Part shown: piece after piece, positions 37,238-47,118 of the stretch
Position numbering within the stretch: position 1 is the first letter of the stretch
Layout of the letters: every line of letters begins with the position of its first letter
The notes under the pieces: model-generated
Seen by the model: the letters and a program-made list of their open reading frames with translations, nothing else
Database searches by the model: none
What the model was told of the DNA's origin: nothing
DNA from: Flavobacterium cerinum
GTDB lineage: Bacteria; Bacteroidota; Bacteroidia; Flavobacteriales; Flavobacteriaceae
Direction: 5' to 3'
Length of the DNA stretch: 64,000 nucleotides
NCBI RefSeq assembly: GCF_004028155.1
Contig: NZ_SBII01000003.1
Span: 124,001 to 188,000, forward strand
Position numbers and translations under genes: made by a program

Positions 37238-38527
37238 CTATGCTTTTATTTTCGCTTTCATTACTTTGTAGTCTGCATCTCTTTCTAAAGCCTGATAAAC
37301 ACTGGCTAGTAAAGATATTACATACTGGTTGTCCGGTTCAATTTTATACGCTTTCTCTAAATAAGGAAGTGATTTTTTATAAAGACCATCTCTTTGAGCT
37401 TTTAATGCATCATAACGCTGATTATCTTTAGCAGTTGTACCGGTAATTTTATTCATATCGTCAACGATTTTCTGCTCATCAGCAAGCATTAAAACACCTA
37501 AGTTAATAAGAGCATTAACATAATTAGGATTAATCTCTAAAGCTCTGTTATAATGCTTTATTGCTTCTTCTTTATTTGTCTCAGAGCTTACAACCCCAAG
37601 GTTATAGAACAAATCAGCATCATTAGGACTTTTTTGTACAGCTTCCGTAATTAGCTTTTTATACATTTCATTATCCTTAGTTTTCAAGTAAAGATCTGCT
37701 TCAGCAATAAGAAGACTTACATCGTCCGGGTTCGCTTTTCTGGCATTAGCCATAGCTTGTTTTGCTTTTTCAGTTTCACCTTTCTGACCGTAGATAAGTG
37801 CTATATTTTTAACGATCTCTCCTTTTACAGAAGGTACTTTCTCGTCTTTAGGCTCTATGTACTCTCCAGTCTTTACGGCAATATCCCTCGTAGCTTTATT
37901 TGGAAAACCTTCAACTGTTCCTGTTTTTTTATTTTTAGCAGTAAACGCTGTACTCGCTCCAGTAAAACCTGATTGATCTAACTCTAAATAATACTTAAGT
38001 GCATTATCATAGTCCTGAGCGTTTACAGCCGAAGCTGCCGCATTATATAGTATAGAATAATCTTTAGGCTCAATTTTATAAGCACTTGCAAAATACATAC
38101 CTGCTTCTTTAAACTTTTTTTGATCAACCAATTGGTTAGCCATAGTTAAGATAGCCGTTTTAACTTCTGGAAAAATTTGTTTCTGAATTTCCTCGGTATA
38201 TTTTTTCTTACCGTTTTTTTCAAGCTCAATCACCTTATTAAGGTGTTTCATCATTACAGAAAAATTCATCTGTGCCATAGCAGGATTCATCTGCATTTCC
38301 ACAAGAGCAAATGTCCCTTTATAGTAATTGAACTCTATTTGCTGTTCTAAAGTAGAAGCTTCCATTTTAGGCTCTACCTCAGTTAAAAGCCTTTTGTATT
38401 CCTGAAAATCAGCAGCCGTTGGCTTCTCTTTATCGTCAAGTTTTTTTAATGCTTTTAGTTCTTCTTTCTGTGCAAAACCACTTAAAGAGAACAGTAAAGC
38501 TGCAGCGATTGCATATTTACCTTTCAT
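37238..38527 (-). CDS. Exported TPR-repeat protein
   Basis: From the ATG at 38527 (a TTG two codons upstream is in frame) the protein has 429 residues and a signal peptide (KYAIAAALLFSLSGFAQ). The rest is helical with tetratricopeptide repeats, clearest at DADLFYNLGVVSSETNKEEAIKHYNRALEINPNYVNALINLG. TPR proteins are interaction scaffolds, so the partner is unknown. It lies 15 bases after gyrA and is probably cotranscribed with it, an odd pairing of a periplasmic scaffold with a topoisomerase. Confidence 0.88.
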   Translation of the reverse strand: MKGKYAIAAALLFSLSGFAQKEELKALKKLDDKEKPTAADFQEYKRLLTEVEPKMEASTLEQQIEFNYYKGTFALVEMQMNPAMAQMNFSVMMKHLNKVIELEKNGKKKYTEEIQKQIFPEVKTAILTMANQLVDQKKFKEAGMYFASAYKIEPKDYSILYNAAASAVNAQDYDNALKYYLELDQSGFTGASTAFTAKNKKTGTVEGFPNKATRDIAVKTGEYIEPKDEKVPSVKGEIVKNIALIYGQKGETEKAKQAMANARKANPDDVSLLIAEADLYLKTKDNEMYKKLITEAVQKSPNDADLFYNLGVVSSETNKEEAIKHYNRALEINPNYVNALINLGVLMLADEQKIVDDMNKITGTTAKDNQRYDALKAQRDGLYKKSLPYLEKAYKIEPDNQYVISLLASVYQALERDADYKVMKAKIKA

Positions 38528-38542
38528 AGTCAATTTATTAAA

Positions 38543-41098
38543 TTATTCTTCTGTTTTTTCTTCTTCTGTTTCTGTTGTTTCAGTTTCTTCCTCCTGAACT
38601 ATAGTATCCGTAGCATTTTCTAAATCGTCAATATCACCATCAATACCTTCAACGACTTCTTCTTCACGCATAACTTTTGTTACAGCAGCAATAGAGTCGT
38701 TTCCTTTGATATTGATAAGACGAACACCCTGTGTTGCTCTACCCATAACCCTAAGATCTGAAACTTCCATTCTAATTGTAAGTCCTGATTTATTAATGAT
38801 CATAAGATCATCTATATCAGTAACACTATTAATAGATACAAGTTTGCCGGTTTTATCAGTAATGTTTAAGGTTTTTACACCTTTACCACCCCTGTTTGTA
38901 ATTCTGTAATCATCAAGACTTGAACGTTTACCATATCCGTTTTCAGATACTACAAGTATTTCGCTGTTCATGTCATTTACAGAAACCATGCCGATTACTT
39001 CATCTGCCTCATCCTGTAACGTAATACCACGAACCCCTGAAGCGCTACGACCCATAGGACGGGTTTTACCTTCTTCAAAACGAACAAGTTTACCTGACTT
39101 AACTGCGATTAACACCTGACTTTCACCATTAGTTAATTTAGCTTCTAGTAACTCGTCATCTTCCCTGATTGTAATAGCGGCAATACCATTTAACCTTGGT
39201 CGTGAATATTGCTCTAATAAAGTTTTCTTAACGATACCTTTTTTAGTAGCCATAATAACATAATGACTATTGATATATTCTTCGTTCTTAAGATCCTGAG
39301 TACATATAAATGCTTTTACCTTATCATCGTTTTCGATATTAATAAGGTTTTGGATTGCACGTCCTTTACTTGTTTTATTTCCTTCCGGAATTTCATAAAC
39401 ACGCATCCAGAAACATTTTCCTTTTTGAGTAAAGAACAACATATAGTTATGGTTTGTTGCCACAAATAAGTGTTCAAGGAAATCCTGGTCACGCGTTGCC
39501 ACTCCTTTTTGACCTACTCCGCCTCTATTTTGAGTTTTGTATTCAGAAAGTGGTGTACGTTTAATGTAACCTGCATGAGAAATTGTGATTACAACATTCT
39601 CATCAGCAATAAGATCTTCAATACTTACATCACCCCCAGAGTACTCGATTTGAGAACGACGGTCATCACCATATTTATCTCTTATTTCAACAAGTTCAGT
39701 TTTAATAAGCTCCATTCTTAACTCTTTACTTGCTAAAAGAGCTCTTAATTCAGCTATTAATTTCATTATCTCTTCATATTCCGCACGAAGTTTATCCTGT
39801 TCCAGTCCTGTAAGCTGTCTTAAACGCATCTCTACGATAGCCCTTGCCTGAATCTCAGAAAGGTTAAAACGCTCCATCAATTTACCACGAGCTTCTTCAC
39901 CATCTTTAGATGAACGAATTAGGGCAATTACCTCATCAATATTATCTGATGCAATAATTAAACCTTCTAATATGTGTGCACGTTCTTCGGCTTTACGAAG
40001 ATCGAATCTGGTTCTTCTGATAACTACATCATGCCTATGCTCCACAAAATAGTGGATAAGATCTTTCAGGTTTAGCATTTGCGGCCTACCTGCAACAAGA
40101 GCAATGTTATTTACGCTAAAAGAAGACTGTAGTTGTGTATACTTATAAAGTGTGTTAAGCACCACATTAGGCACCGCATCACGTTTTAAGATATACACGA
40201 TACGCATACCATTTCTATCCGATTCATCGCGGATGTTAGCTATGCCTTCAATTTTTTTATCGTTAACAAGATCAGCTGTTTTCTTGATCATGTCGGCTTT
40301 ATTCACCTGGAAAGGAATCTCTGTAACAATAATACATTCTCTTCCTTCAACTTCTTCAAAATTGGTTTTAGCTCTTATAACAACTCTGCCTCTACCCGTT
40401 TTAAATGCTTCACGAACTCCTTCATACCCATATATTATACCCCCTGTTGGAAAATCCGGGGCTTTGATATAAGTAATCAGTTCGTCTATTTCAATATCTG
40501 TATTATCAATATAAGCTAATGTACCATTAATAACCTCTGTAAGGTTATGTGGTGCCATATTAGTAGCCATACCAACTGCGATACCGGATGCTCCGTTTAT
40601 TAGAAGTGTAGGCACCCTTGTAGGCATTACTGTAGGCTCCTGTAATGTATCATCAAAGTTTAACTGAAAATCTACTGTTTCTTTATCAAGGTCGGCCATA
40701 ATCTCTTCAGAGATCTTACGCATCCTTGCTTCTGTATAACGCATTGCTGCCGGGCTGTCACCATCTACCGATCCAAAGTTACCCTGGCCATCTACAAGTA
40801 AGTAACGAAGACTCCATTCCTGAGCCATACGCACCATTGCATCATATACAGATGTATCTCCGTGTGGGTGAAACTTACCTAATACTTCTCCTACAATCCT
40901 TGCAGATTTTTTATGGGCCCTATTAGAGAATACCCCTAATTCATACATACCATAAAGTACTCTTCGGTGTACGGGTTTCAAGCCATCTCTAACATCCGGA
41001 AGCGCTCTTGATACAATAACTGACATTGAATAATCAATGTAAGCTGATTTCATTTCGTCTTCTATGTTAATAGGAATTAACTTTTCTCCTTCAGACAT
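38543..41098 (-). CDS. gyrA: DNA gyrase subunit A
   Basis: Breakage-reunion subunit of gyrase. The 851-residue protein has the winged-helix active site with Tyr121 in [10 protein letters not shown] and the quinolone-determining segment [17 protein letters not shown], with Thr at the position of E. coli Ser83 and Asp at that of Asp87. The C-terminal half is the beta-pinwheel DNA-wrapping domain, with QNRGGVG at the place of the GyrA box. An acidic Thr/Glu tail ends the protein. The size and GyrA-box-like motif favour GyrA over ParC. Confidence 0.95.
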   Translation of the reverse strand: MSEGEKLIPINIEDEMKSAYIDYSMSVIVSRALPDVRDGLKPVHRRVLYGMYELGVFSNRAHKKSARIVGEVLGKFHPHGDTSVYDAMVRMAQEWSLRYLLVDGQGNFGSVDGDSPAAMRYTEARMRKISEEIMADLDKETVDFQLNFDDTLQEPTVMPTRVPTLLINGASGIAVGMATNMAPHNLTEVINGTLAYIDNTDIEIDELITYIKAPDFPTGGIIYGYEGVREAFKTGRGRVVIRAKTNFEEVEGRECIIVTEIPFQVNKADMIKKTADLVNDKKIEGIANIRDESDRNGMRIVYILKRDAVPNVVLNTLYKYTQLQSSFSVNNIALVAGRPQMLNLKDLIHYFVEHRHDVVIRRTRFDLRKAEERAHILEGLIIASDNIDEVIALIRSSKDGEEARGKLMERFNLSEIQARAIVEMRLRQLTGLEQDKLRAEYEEIMKLIAELRALLASKELRMELIKTELVEIRDKYGDDRRSQIEYSGGDVSIEDLIADENVVITISHAGYIKRTPLSEYKTQNRGGVGQKGVATRDQDFLEHLFVATNHNYMLFFTQKGKCFWMRVYEIPEGNKTSKGRAIQNLINIENDDKVKAFICTQDLKNEEYINSHYVIMATKKGIVKKTLLEQYSRPRLNGIAAITIREDDELLEAKLTNGESQVLIAVKSGKLVRFEEGKTRPMGRSASGVRGITLQDEADEVIGMVSVNDMNSEILVVSENGYGKRSSLDDYRITNRGGKGVKTLNITDKTGKLVSINSVTDIDDLMIINKSGLTIRMEVSDLRVMGRATQGVRLINIKGNDSIAAVTKVMREEEVVEGIDGDIDDLENATDTIVQEEETETTETEEEKTEE

Positions 41099-41279
41099 AA
41101 GTAGTTATATTAAAAAATTATAGTTATTACAAAACGTGCCAATATACGTAATTTAAATAGCATTCAGAGGCATTAAAAGTAATTTTTTATACGTTTTATT
41201 AACAGTCAAAACCCCAGCAATAGTTAATAAAGTAATACGATTTTGCTTTTATTTTCAACTTTTTTTTCGTCTCTTAGCA

Positions 41280-41305
41280 TGACAGTACATTTTGCAATAC
41301 TGTCA
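41280..41305. promoter_or_regulatory. Inverted repeat upstream of clpC (outer element)
   Basis: TGACAGTA (41280-41287) and TACTGTCA (41298-41305), a perfect 8-base inverted repeat with a 10-base spacer. It shares TGACA/TGTCA half-sites with the repeat upstream of dnaK. Confidence 0.45.
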
Positions 41306-41313
41306 GTACCTTC

Positions 41314-41348
41314 ATTTAGGTATGGTTTTTGTAAAATCTTACCTAAAT
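41314..41348. promoter_or_regulatory. Inverted repeat overlapping the clpC -33 element (inner element)
   Basis: ATTTAGGTA (41314-41322) and TACCTAAAT (41340-41348), a perfect 9-base repeat with a 17-base spacer. The TTG of the promoter (41329-41331) lies inside the spacer, and the right arm ends four bases before the -7 element. Confidence 0.55.
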
Positions 41349-41359
41349 AGTTAAATTTA
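41329..41359 (+). promoter_or_regulatory. Probable promoter of clpC
   Basis: TTG at 41329-41331, 20-base spacer, TAAATTTA at 41352-41359, a near match to TAnnTTTG. It is 20 bases from the ATG. Confidence 0.55.
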
Positions 41360-41378
41360 CACTATCAAAAATAACATT

Positions 41379-43928
41379 ATGGATGATAATTTTTCACCAA
41401 GAGTTAAAGATGTGATTACCTACAGCAAAGAGGAAGCTCTTCGCCTTGGGCATGACTTTATTGGTACAGAACATTTAATGTTAGGAATTTTGAGAGACGG
41501 GAACGGCAAAGCCATTTCCATTTTAAACAACATTTCTGTTGACCTGGATCATTTGCGCAGAAAAGTAGAGATATTAAGCCCCGCGAATCCTAATGCCGAA
41601 CGCAATAATGAAAAGAAAAACCTTCATTTAACCCGCCAGGCAGAAAGAGCCCTAAGAACAACATTCCTTGAGGCTAAGGTTTTCCAGAGCACATCAATAA
41701 GTACTGCACATTTATTACTTTGCATTTTACGCAACGAAAATGACCCTACTACAAAATTGCTTAACAAGTTAAAAATTGATTACGAAACAGTTAAAGAACA
41801 ATTTATCAGTATGACATCAAACGAAGAAGATTACTTGGAAAATCTGCCTAAAGCAGAATCGTATAACGACGATGCAGGACAAGATGAAAGCTTGCGTGAA
41901 AGCACATTCAATAATCCTTCTTCCGGCGCCAAAAACAACAAAAAATCAAAAACTCCGGTTCTTGATAACTTTGGACGTGATTTGACCGAACTTGCAGAAG
42001 AAGGAAAACTCGATCCTGTAGTGGGCCGTGAAAAAGAAATTGAGCGTGTTTCACAAATATTAAGCAGAAGAAAAAAGAACAACCCGTTATTAATTGGTGA
42101 ACCGGGTGTGGGAAAATCGGCTATTGCCGAAGGTCTTGCACTGCGTATCATTCAGAAAAAAGTATCGCGTATTCTTTTTAACAAACGCGTGGTAACACTT
42201 GATCTTGCCAGTTTAGTGGCAGGTACAAAATACCGCGGACAGTTTGAAGAGCGTATGAAAGCGGTAATGAATGAGCTTGAAAAAAATGACGATATCATTC
42301 TTTTTATAGATGAGATACACACTATTGTAGGAGCAGGCGGAGCTACAGGTTCACTTGATGCCAGTAATATGTTTAAACCAGCTTTAGCAAGAGGTGAGAT
42401 CCAATGTATTGGTGCCACTACCCTTGATGAGTACAGACAGTATATTGAAAAAGACGGAGCACTTGAAAGACGTTTCCAAAAAGTAATTGTGGAACCTACA
42501 TCTGTAGAAGAAACGATTACTATTCTTAACAATATCAAAAACAAATATGAAGATCACCACAGCGTAACGTATACCCCTGAGGCTATCGAAGCGTGTGTGA
42601 AGTTAACCAACAGATACATGTCTGAGCGTTTCCTTCCGGACAAGGCTATTGATGCTCTTGACGAGGCAGGATCGAGAGTTCACATCACTAATATTGATGT
42701 GCCCAAACAAATTCTGGACCTTGAGAGACAGCTGGAAGAAGTGCGTGAACTTAAAAATTCTGTTGTTAAAAAACAGAAATATGAGGAGGCTGCAAAACTT
42801 CGTGATGACGAAAAACGCATTGAGAAAGACCTTGCTATTGCTCAGGAGCAGTGGGAAGAAGATTCTAAAAACAACCGTATCCTCGTAACCGAAGATAATG
42901 TTGCCGATGTAGTGTCTATGATGACAGGTATCCCTGTAAATCGTATTGCTCAAACAGAAAGCAACAAACTGGCTAAACTTCCTCAACTGATCAGTAATAA
43001 AGTTATCGGTCAAAGTGAAGCTGTAGCTAAAATTGCAAAGTCTATTCAGCGTAACCGTGCCGGACTAAAAGACCCTAACAAACCAATCGGTTCATTTATC
43101 TTCCTTGGTCAGACAGGTGTTGGTAAAACCCAATTGGCAAAAGTACTGGCAAAAGAGCTTTTCGACTCTGAAGATGCGCTTATTCGTATTGACATGAGTG
43201 AATACATGGAGAAATTTGCTATTTCAAGACTTGTGGGAGCACCTCCGGGATATGTAGGCTATGAAGAAGGTGGACAGCTTACTGAAAAAGTAAGAAGAAA
43301 ACCATACTGCGTTGTATTGCTGGATGAGATCGAAAAAGCACACCCTGATGTATTCAACATGCTGCTACAGGTACTGGACGATGGTTATTTAACTGATAGT
43401 TTAGGTCGTAAAATTGACTTTAAGAACACGATCATTATTATGACATCTAACGTAGGTGCAAGACAGCTTAAAGACTTTGGCCAGGGAGTAGGTTTTGGTA
43501 CATCGGCTAAAAAAGCTCAGGCAGACGATCATACAAAAGGTGTTATTGAGGCTGCCCTTAAAAAAACCTTTGCTCCGGAGTTCATCAACAGGATAGACGA
43601 TATTATTGTATTTAATCCTCTTGAAAAAGAACATATCGATCTTATTATCGATATCGAACTTGACAAACTTTATGCAAGGATTAGAGATCTTGGCTATACC
43701 ATTTCATTATCTGACAAAGCGAAGAGCTTTATTGCTGAAAAAGGATTTGACAAACAGTATGGTGCAAGGCCTTTAAAAAGAGCGATCCAAAAGTATGTTG
43801 AAGACACACTTGCTGAAGAGATTATTACTTCTAAAATTTCAGGAGGTGATGAAATTTTCATGGATCTTGATGAAAATGCTACCGAGTTAGTAGTAACCAT
43901 CAAAAAAGCAGAAAATCCTGCGAGTTAA
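41379..43928 (+). CDS. clpC: ATP-dependent Clp protease ATPase subunit ClpC
   Basis: An 849-residue AAA+ unfoldase that feeds proteins to ClpP. It has the double Clp N-domain (residues 1-150), AAA1 with Walker A GEPGVGKS at 240-247, a middle helical insert at about 415-485 with UVR-like residues, and AAA2 with Walker A GQTGVGKT near 575. No CtsR or McsA/McsB genes, which control clpC in Firmicutes, are next to it. The region upstream carries two inverted repeats. Confidence 0.96.
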   Translation: MDDNFSPRVKDVITYSKEEALRLGHDFIGTEHLMLGILRDGNGKAISILNNISVDLDHLRRKVEILSPANPNAERNNEKKNLHLTRQAERALRTTFLEAKVFQSTSISTAHLLLCILRNENDPTTKLLNKLKIDYETVKEQFISMTSNEEDYLENLPKAESYNDDAGQDESLRESTFNNPSSGAKNNKKSKTPVLDNFGRDLTELAEEGKLDPVVGREKEIERVSQILSRRKKNNPLLIGEPGVGKSAIAEGLALRIIQKKVSRILFNKRVVTLDLASLVAGTKYRGQFEERMKAVMNELEKNDDIILFIDEIHTIVGAGGATGSLDASNMFKPALARGEIQCIGATTLDEYRQYIEKDGALERRFQKVIVEPTSVEETITILNNIKNKYEDHHSVTYTPEAIEACVKLTNRYMSERFLPDKAIDALDEAGSRVHITNIDVPKQILDLERQLEEVRELKNSVVKKQKYEEAAKLRDDEKRIEKDLAIAQEQWEEDSKNNRILVTEDNVADVVSMMTGIPVNRIAQTESNKLAKLPQLISNKVIGQSEAVAKIAKSIQRNRAGLKDPNKPIGSFIFLGQTGVGKTQLAKVLAKELFDSEDALIRIDMSEYMEKFAISRLVGAPPGYVGYEEGGQLTEKVRRKPYCVVLLDEIEKAHPDVFNMLLQVLDDGYLTDSLGRKIDFKNTIIIMTSNVGARQLKDFGQGVGFGTSAKKAQADDHTKGVIEAALKKTFAPEFINRIDDIIVFNPLEKEHIDLIIDIELDKLYARIRDLGYTISLSDKAKSFIAEKGFDKQYGARPLKRAIQKYVEDTLAEEIITSKISGGDEIFMDLDENATELVVTIKKAENPAS

Positions 43929-43955
43929 CACATCAATTTTCATTGTAACTATATT

Positions 43956-43991
43956 ATCCCCAAAGAATTAAATCTCTTTGGGGATTTTTAT
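43956..43991 (+). terminator. Terminator of clpC
   Basis: ATCCCCAAAGA (43956-43966) and TCTTTGGGGAT (43975-43985), with T-rich tail. Confidence 0.85.
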
Positions 43992-44084
43992 TTCATTATG
44001 ATTACATTAAATTTCAATAAAAAAGCGCAGAGACCACTTTACATTTAAAAAAAGTAGTAATTTAGATTACATAATTAGACAAAA

Positions 44085-45452
44085 ATGCTTAACAAAGTAA
44101 TAGTAGGAAGTGAAGAATGGTGCGCATTCCCACATCTGGGAATACCTACCGTAAAGGCACGTGTAGACTCAGGGGCAAAAACATCTGCCCTTCACGCCAT
44201 TAACATTTCCCCTTTCCAAAAAGAGGGTGAAAATTGGGTGAAATTTGACATCAATCCCATACAGAATAACACTAAAACAATTATACATTGTGAGGCTCCA
44301 TTAGTAGATAAACGTGTTGTAAAAAGCTCCAGTGGTTTCCGCGAACAGCGTTATGTTATAAGAGCAGAGATACAAATAGGCGAAACTAACTGGAATGTAG
44401 AGTTAACATTGACCAATCGTGACTCTATGGGTTTCAGGATGCTTTTAGGACGTGAAGCCATGAGCGGTCGCTTATTAGTAGACCCAGAACAAAAATACCT
44501 GCTTGGACAACCTACTAAAGAAAAACTACAGGAATATTACGATAAAAGTGAAGAACCTAAAAAAGGACTTCGCATAGGCGTTCTTGCCAGTAATCCTGAG
44601 CTGTACAGCAACAGGAGAATTATGGAAGCAGGAGAAATGAGGGGTCATGAAATGCACTTCCTTAACCTGAAGTACTGCTATATGAAACTGGATGCACACA
44701 CTCCTGAAATTCATTATCGTGGAGGCAGAATATTAAATGATTTTGATGCCGTTATACCCCGTATCCGCCCTAGCATGACTTTTTATGGCTGTGCGCTTAC
44801 ACGTCATTTTGAAGCGTTAAAGGTTTTCTGTCTTAATTCGTCTTCTGCAATCACTCAGTCAAGAGATAAATTATATTCGCTTCAATTGCTTCTTAATAGC
44901 GGTATTGAAATTCCTACTACAGGTTTTGCTAATTCACCATTAGACACAAATGATCTTATAAAAATGGTGGGCGGACCTCCGCTTATCGTAAAATTACTTG
45001 AAGGTACGCAAGGTAAAGGTGTTGTACTGGCCGAAACTAAAAAAGCGGCAGAGAGTGTTATTAATGCATTTAAGAGCTTAAATGCTAACATCCTGGTACA
45101 GGAATTTATTAAGGAGGCTAACGGAAAGGATTTACGCCTTTTTGTAATCGATGGTAAAGTTGTGGCTGCTATTCAGCGTGAAGCACTTCCGGGAGAGTTC
45201 AGAGCCAACATCCACCTTGGCGGAACCGCCTCTGTAATAAGAGCGACTGCCGAAGAGAAACGCATTGCTATAAAGGCTGCTAAGGCGATGAACCTTAAGG
45301 TAGCAGGCGTAGACATTATTCGTTCGTCTAAAGGACCCCTATTGCTTGAAGTGAATTCCTCACCAGGGCTCGAAGGCATAGAAGGCGCTACTAATAAAGA
45401 TATTGCCGGAGAGATGATCCTTGCTATAGAAAAGAACTTTAAATGGAAATAG
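44085..45452 (+). CDS. Retropepsin-like protease domain fused to RimK-type ATP-grasp ligase
   Basis: The 455-residue protein joins two domains. Residues 1-145 resemble the RimB/RloE-type aspartic protease family often annotated as an ATP-dependent zinc protease, with [16 protein letters not shown] and the DSG motif at 28-30. Residues about 155-455 are a RimK-like ATP-grasp ligase ([41 protein letters not shown]). RimK adds glutamates to the C-terminus of ribosomal protein S6, and RimB-type proteases remove them; in E. coli they are separate proteins. A fusion would put addition and removal on one chain. Small membrane-protein genes follow at once. Confidence 0.88.
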   Translation: MLNKVIVGSEEWCAFPHLGIPTVKARVDSGAKTSALHAINISPFQKEGENWVKFDINPIQNNTKTIIHCEAPLVDKRVVKSSSGFREQRYVIRAEIQIGETNWNVELTLTNRDSMGFRMLLGREAMSGRLLVDPEQKYLLGQPTKEKLQEYYDKSEEPKKGLRIGVLASNPELYSNRRIMEAGEMRGHEMHFLNLKYCYMKLDAHTPEIHYRGGRILNDFDAVIPRIRPSMTFYGCALTRHFEALKVFCLNSSSAITQSRDKLYSLQLLLNSGIEIPTTGFANSPLDTNDLIKMVGGPPLIVKLLEGTQGKGVVLAETKKAAESVINAFKSLNANILVQEFIKEANGKDLRLFVIDGKVVAAIQREALPGEFRANIHLGGTASVIRATAEEKRIAIKAAKAMNLKVAGVDIIRSSKGPLLLEVNSSPGLEGIEGATNKDIAGEMILAIEKNFKWK

Positions 45453-45453
45453 T

Positions 45454-45645
45454 ATGAAAATTTTTGCCTTAATTATACCAGGCATAATAGGGACTATCAT
45501 TTATATAGTAGGATCTCTTTTTAAAATTATGCATTGGCCTGGTGCAAGCTTCATTCAGTTCATAGGAGCATTTTTGGTATTATTATCGGCAATACTAATA
45601 CTTGTAAAAGTATTTTTTAATAATAAAAAACAAAGTAGTAACTAA
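45454..45645 (+). CDS. Two-helix membrane miniprotein resembling the N-terminus of GldL
   Basis: A 63-residue protein with two transmembrane helices (ALIIPGIIGTIIYIVGSLF and FIQFIGAFLVLLSAILILVKVFF) joined by KIMHWPGAS, the motif at the start of GldL, the type IX secretion/gliding motor protein. It lacks GldL's cytoplasmic part. It starts one base after the RimK-fusion stop and is followed by another membrane-protein gene, so all lie in one transcript. A role in GldL-like complexes is only suggested. Confidence 0.75.
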   Translation: MKIFALIIPGIIGTIIYIVGSLFKIMHWPGASFIQFIGAFLVLLSAILILVKVFFNNKKQSSN

Positions 45646-45656
45646 AAGTTATTGTC

Positions 45657-46022
45657 ATGACAATCCTATCTAAAATAATCATTGTTTTTGTAGCCCTTAT
45701 TCATATTTATATAATGTGGCTTGAGATGTTTGGATGGATGACAAAGGCGAAAAAAGTGTTTAGGAAATTTCCTGCAGACTTATTTGAAGTTACAAAACCA
45801 ATGGCGGCTAACCAGGGACTATACAATGGTTTCCTGGCAGCAGGCCTAATTTGGTCACTGCTTATAACAGATGCTGACTGGAGCATTAATGTAGCTGCTT
45901 TCTTTTTAGGTTGTGTGTTTATTGCCGGTATTTATGGTGCGGCTACCGTACAAAAAACTATTTTGTATGTACAATCACTCCCTGCGGCATTGGGATTGAT
46001 ATCTCTTTTAGTTAACTATTAA
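45657..46022 (+). CDS. DUF1304 membrane protein
   Basis: A 121-residue protein with four hydrophobic segments (IIVFVALIHIYIMWLEMF and others). The EMFGW motif in the first helix and NQGLYNGFLAAGL in the next are characteristic of DUF1304. Function is unknown. It starts 11 bases after the GldL-like gene. Confidence 0.85.
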   Translation: MTILSKIIIVFVALIHIYIMWLEMFGWMTKAKKVFRKFPADLFEVTKPMAANQGLYNGFLAAGLIWSLLITDADWSINVAAFFLGCVFIAGIYGAATVQKTILYVQSLPAALGLISLLVNY

Positions 46023-46049
46023 TCACCCATTTTTAAATCATTATAATTT

Positions 46050-46457
46050 ATGACTGGAAAAATTACATTTTCGGCATTCATGCTGCTATTTTCTATATTT
46101 AGCTACAGCCAAAGTATTGACTGTTCTAAATTTAAAAACGGAACTTTCAAGCTAACCGATCCAAAAACAAAAAAAGTATGTATTATTACCCGTAAAGGCG
46201 ATAAACAGACTGAAAAAATGGAAGATGCAGACGAAGCCTACGATTTTGACATTGTATGGATAGACAACTGTACTTACACCGTGAGTCCTACTCCTGCCAC
46301 CGCTGCCAGAAACAAAGAGGTGCTTAAGGCTGGAACCATGACCGTGAAAATCACTAAAACAAAAGACGACTCCTACATTCAAAAAGCGACAGTAGCTAAC
46401 AACCCTAAATTTAGAAGGGTTGATGAAGTATATTTAGTAAAGGAAAAGAACAATTAA
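46050..46457 (+). CDS. Exported protein of unknown function
   Basis: A 135-residue protein with a signal peptide (ITFSAFMLLFSIFSYSQ). The mature part has a beta-rich, charged make-up with cysteines in IDCSKF, KVCIIT and DNCTYTV. Similar short flavobacterial proteins exist, some mislabelled as topoisomerase IV in databases; I see no topoisomerase feature. It is in the same run as its neighbours and is followed at 46461 by a membrane-protein gene. Confidence 0.7.
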   Translation: MTGKITFSAFMLLFSIFSYSQSIDCSKFKNGTFKLTDPKTKKVCIITRKGDKQTEKMEDADEAYDFDIVWIDNCTYTVSPTPATAARNKEVLKAGTMTVKITKTKDDSYIQKATVANNPKFRRVDEVYLVKEKNN

Positions 46458-46460
46458 TTC

Positions 46461-46997
46461 ATGTCAAAACAAACTATCGTAAGACTACTTGCAGGCTTAA
46501 CTTTTTTAATTTTTTTATGTCCATTTTTTCAAACGTGCTCTGATAAAAACCTCCTAAAAAGAACAGTAGAAAAAGGAATTACTGTAACACCTGAAGAACT
46601 ACGTATTGAACAGGAAAAATCATTAATTGAAAGCAGAAAAGGCAATACTGCAAGTGGCTATGAAATGGCTTTTTATATATTCAATAAATTTGAACTTCAA
46701 GACTTATCCGATTCAGGTTTTTATTATTTCTTGTGTTTTTTTATTGTTTTAATCATTTCTATAATCCTATTTTATTTTTCTTTCAAAAATAAATTTAGAA
46801 TTATATACCTATTAAGCCTGATCAACCTTGTGTTAGTTATATTTCCAATGTTATCTTTTTATTTCGCAGAAATACTGGAAGATCTCAATCAGATAAAATA
46901 TGGTTATTATCTTTTTATTATAAATACAATTATACTACTCTTACTTTCCAGAAAGATAATGAAAAAAGATTTTTTGCCAAGCACAGTTAAGAGTTAG
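46461..46997 (+). CDS. Membrane protein of unknown function
   Basis: A 178-residue protein with a first hydrophobic segment (LLAGLTFLIFLCPFFQTC), a soluble loop (residues 27-72) and three more membrane segments (about 85-165). No family is recognised. It is more A+T-rich than the upstream genes. It begins three bases after the preceding stop and is the last of the run that began with the RimK fusion; a terminator follows. Confidence 0.7.
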   Translation: MSKQTIVRLLAGLTFLIFLCPFFQTCSDKNLLKRTVEKGITVTPEELRIEQEKSLIESRKGNTASGYEMAFYIFNKFELQDLSDSGFYYFLCFFIVLIISIILFYFSFKNKFRIIYLLSLINLVLVIFPMLSFYFAEILEDLNQIKYGYYLFIINTIILLLLSRKIMKKDFLPSTVKS

Positions 46998-47087
46998 CAT
47001 CCATACTAAATTGATTTTATTGAAGACTTGCTAGCAAAAACCTTCATGATGATGTCGTAGAGAAATAAAAAACCATAGATAAAAACA

Positions 47088-47117
47088 AAAAGCTCCCACT
47101 TTCATGGGAGCTTTTTT
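47088..47117. terminator. Bidirectional terminator before hutH
   Basis: AAAAGCTCCCA (47088-47098) and TGGGAGCTTTT (47105-47115) with A and T runs on both sides, between convergent genes. Confidence 0.85.
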
Positions 47118-47118
47118 C

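Noticed and set aside
45657..46997. Phage or transposon remnant
   Set aside because: No recombinase, terminal repeats or phage-like genes; only small envelope genes in tight order.
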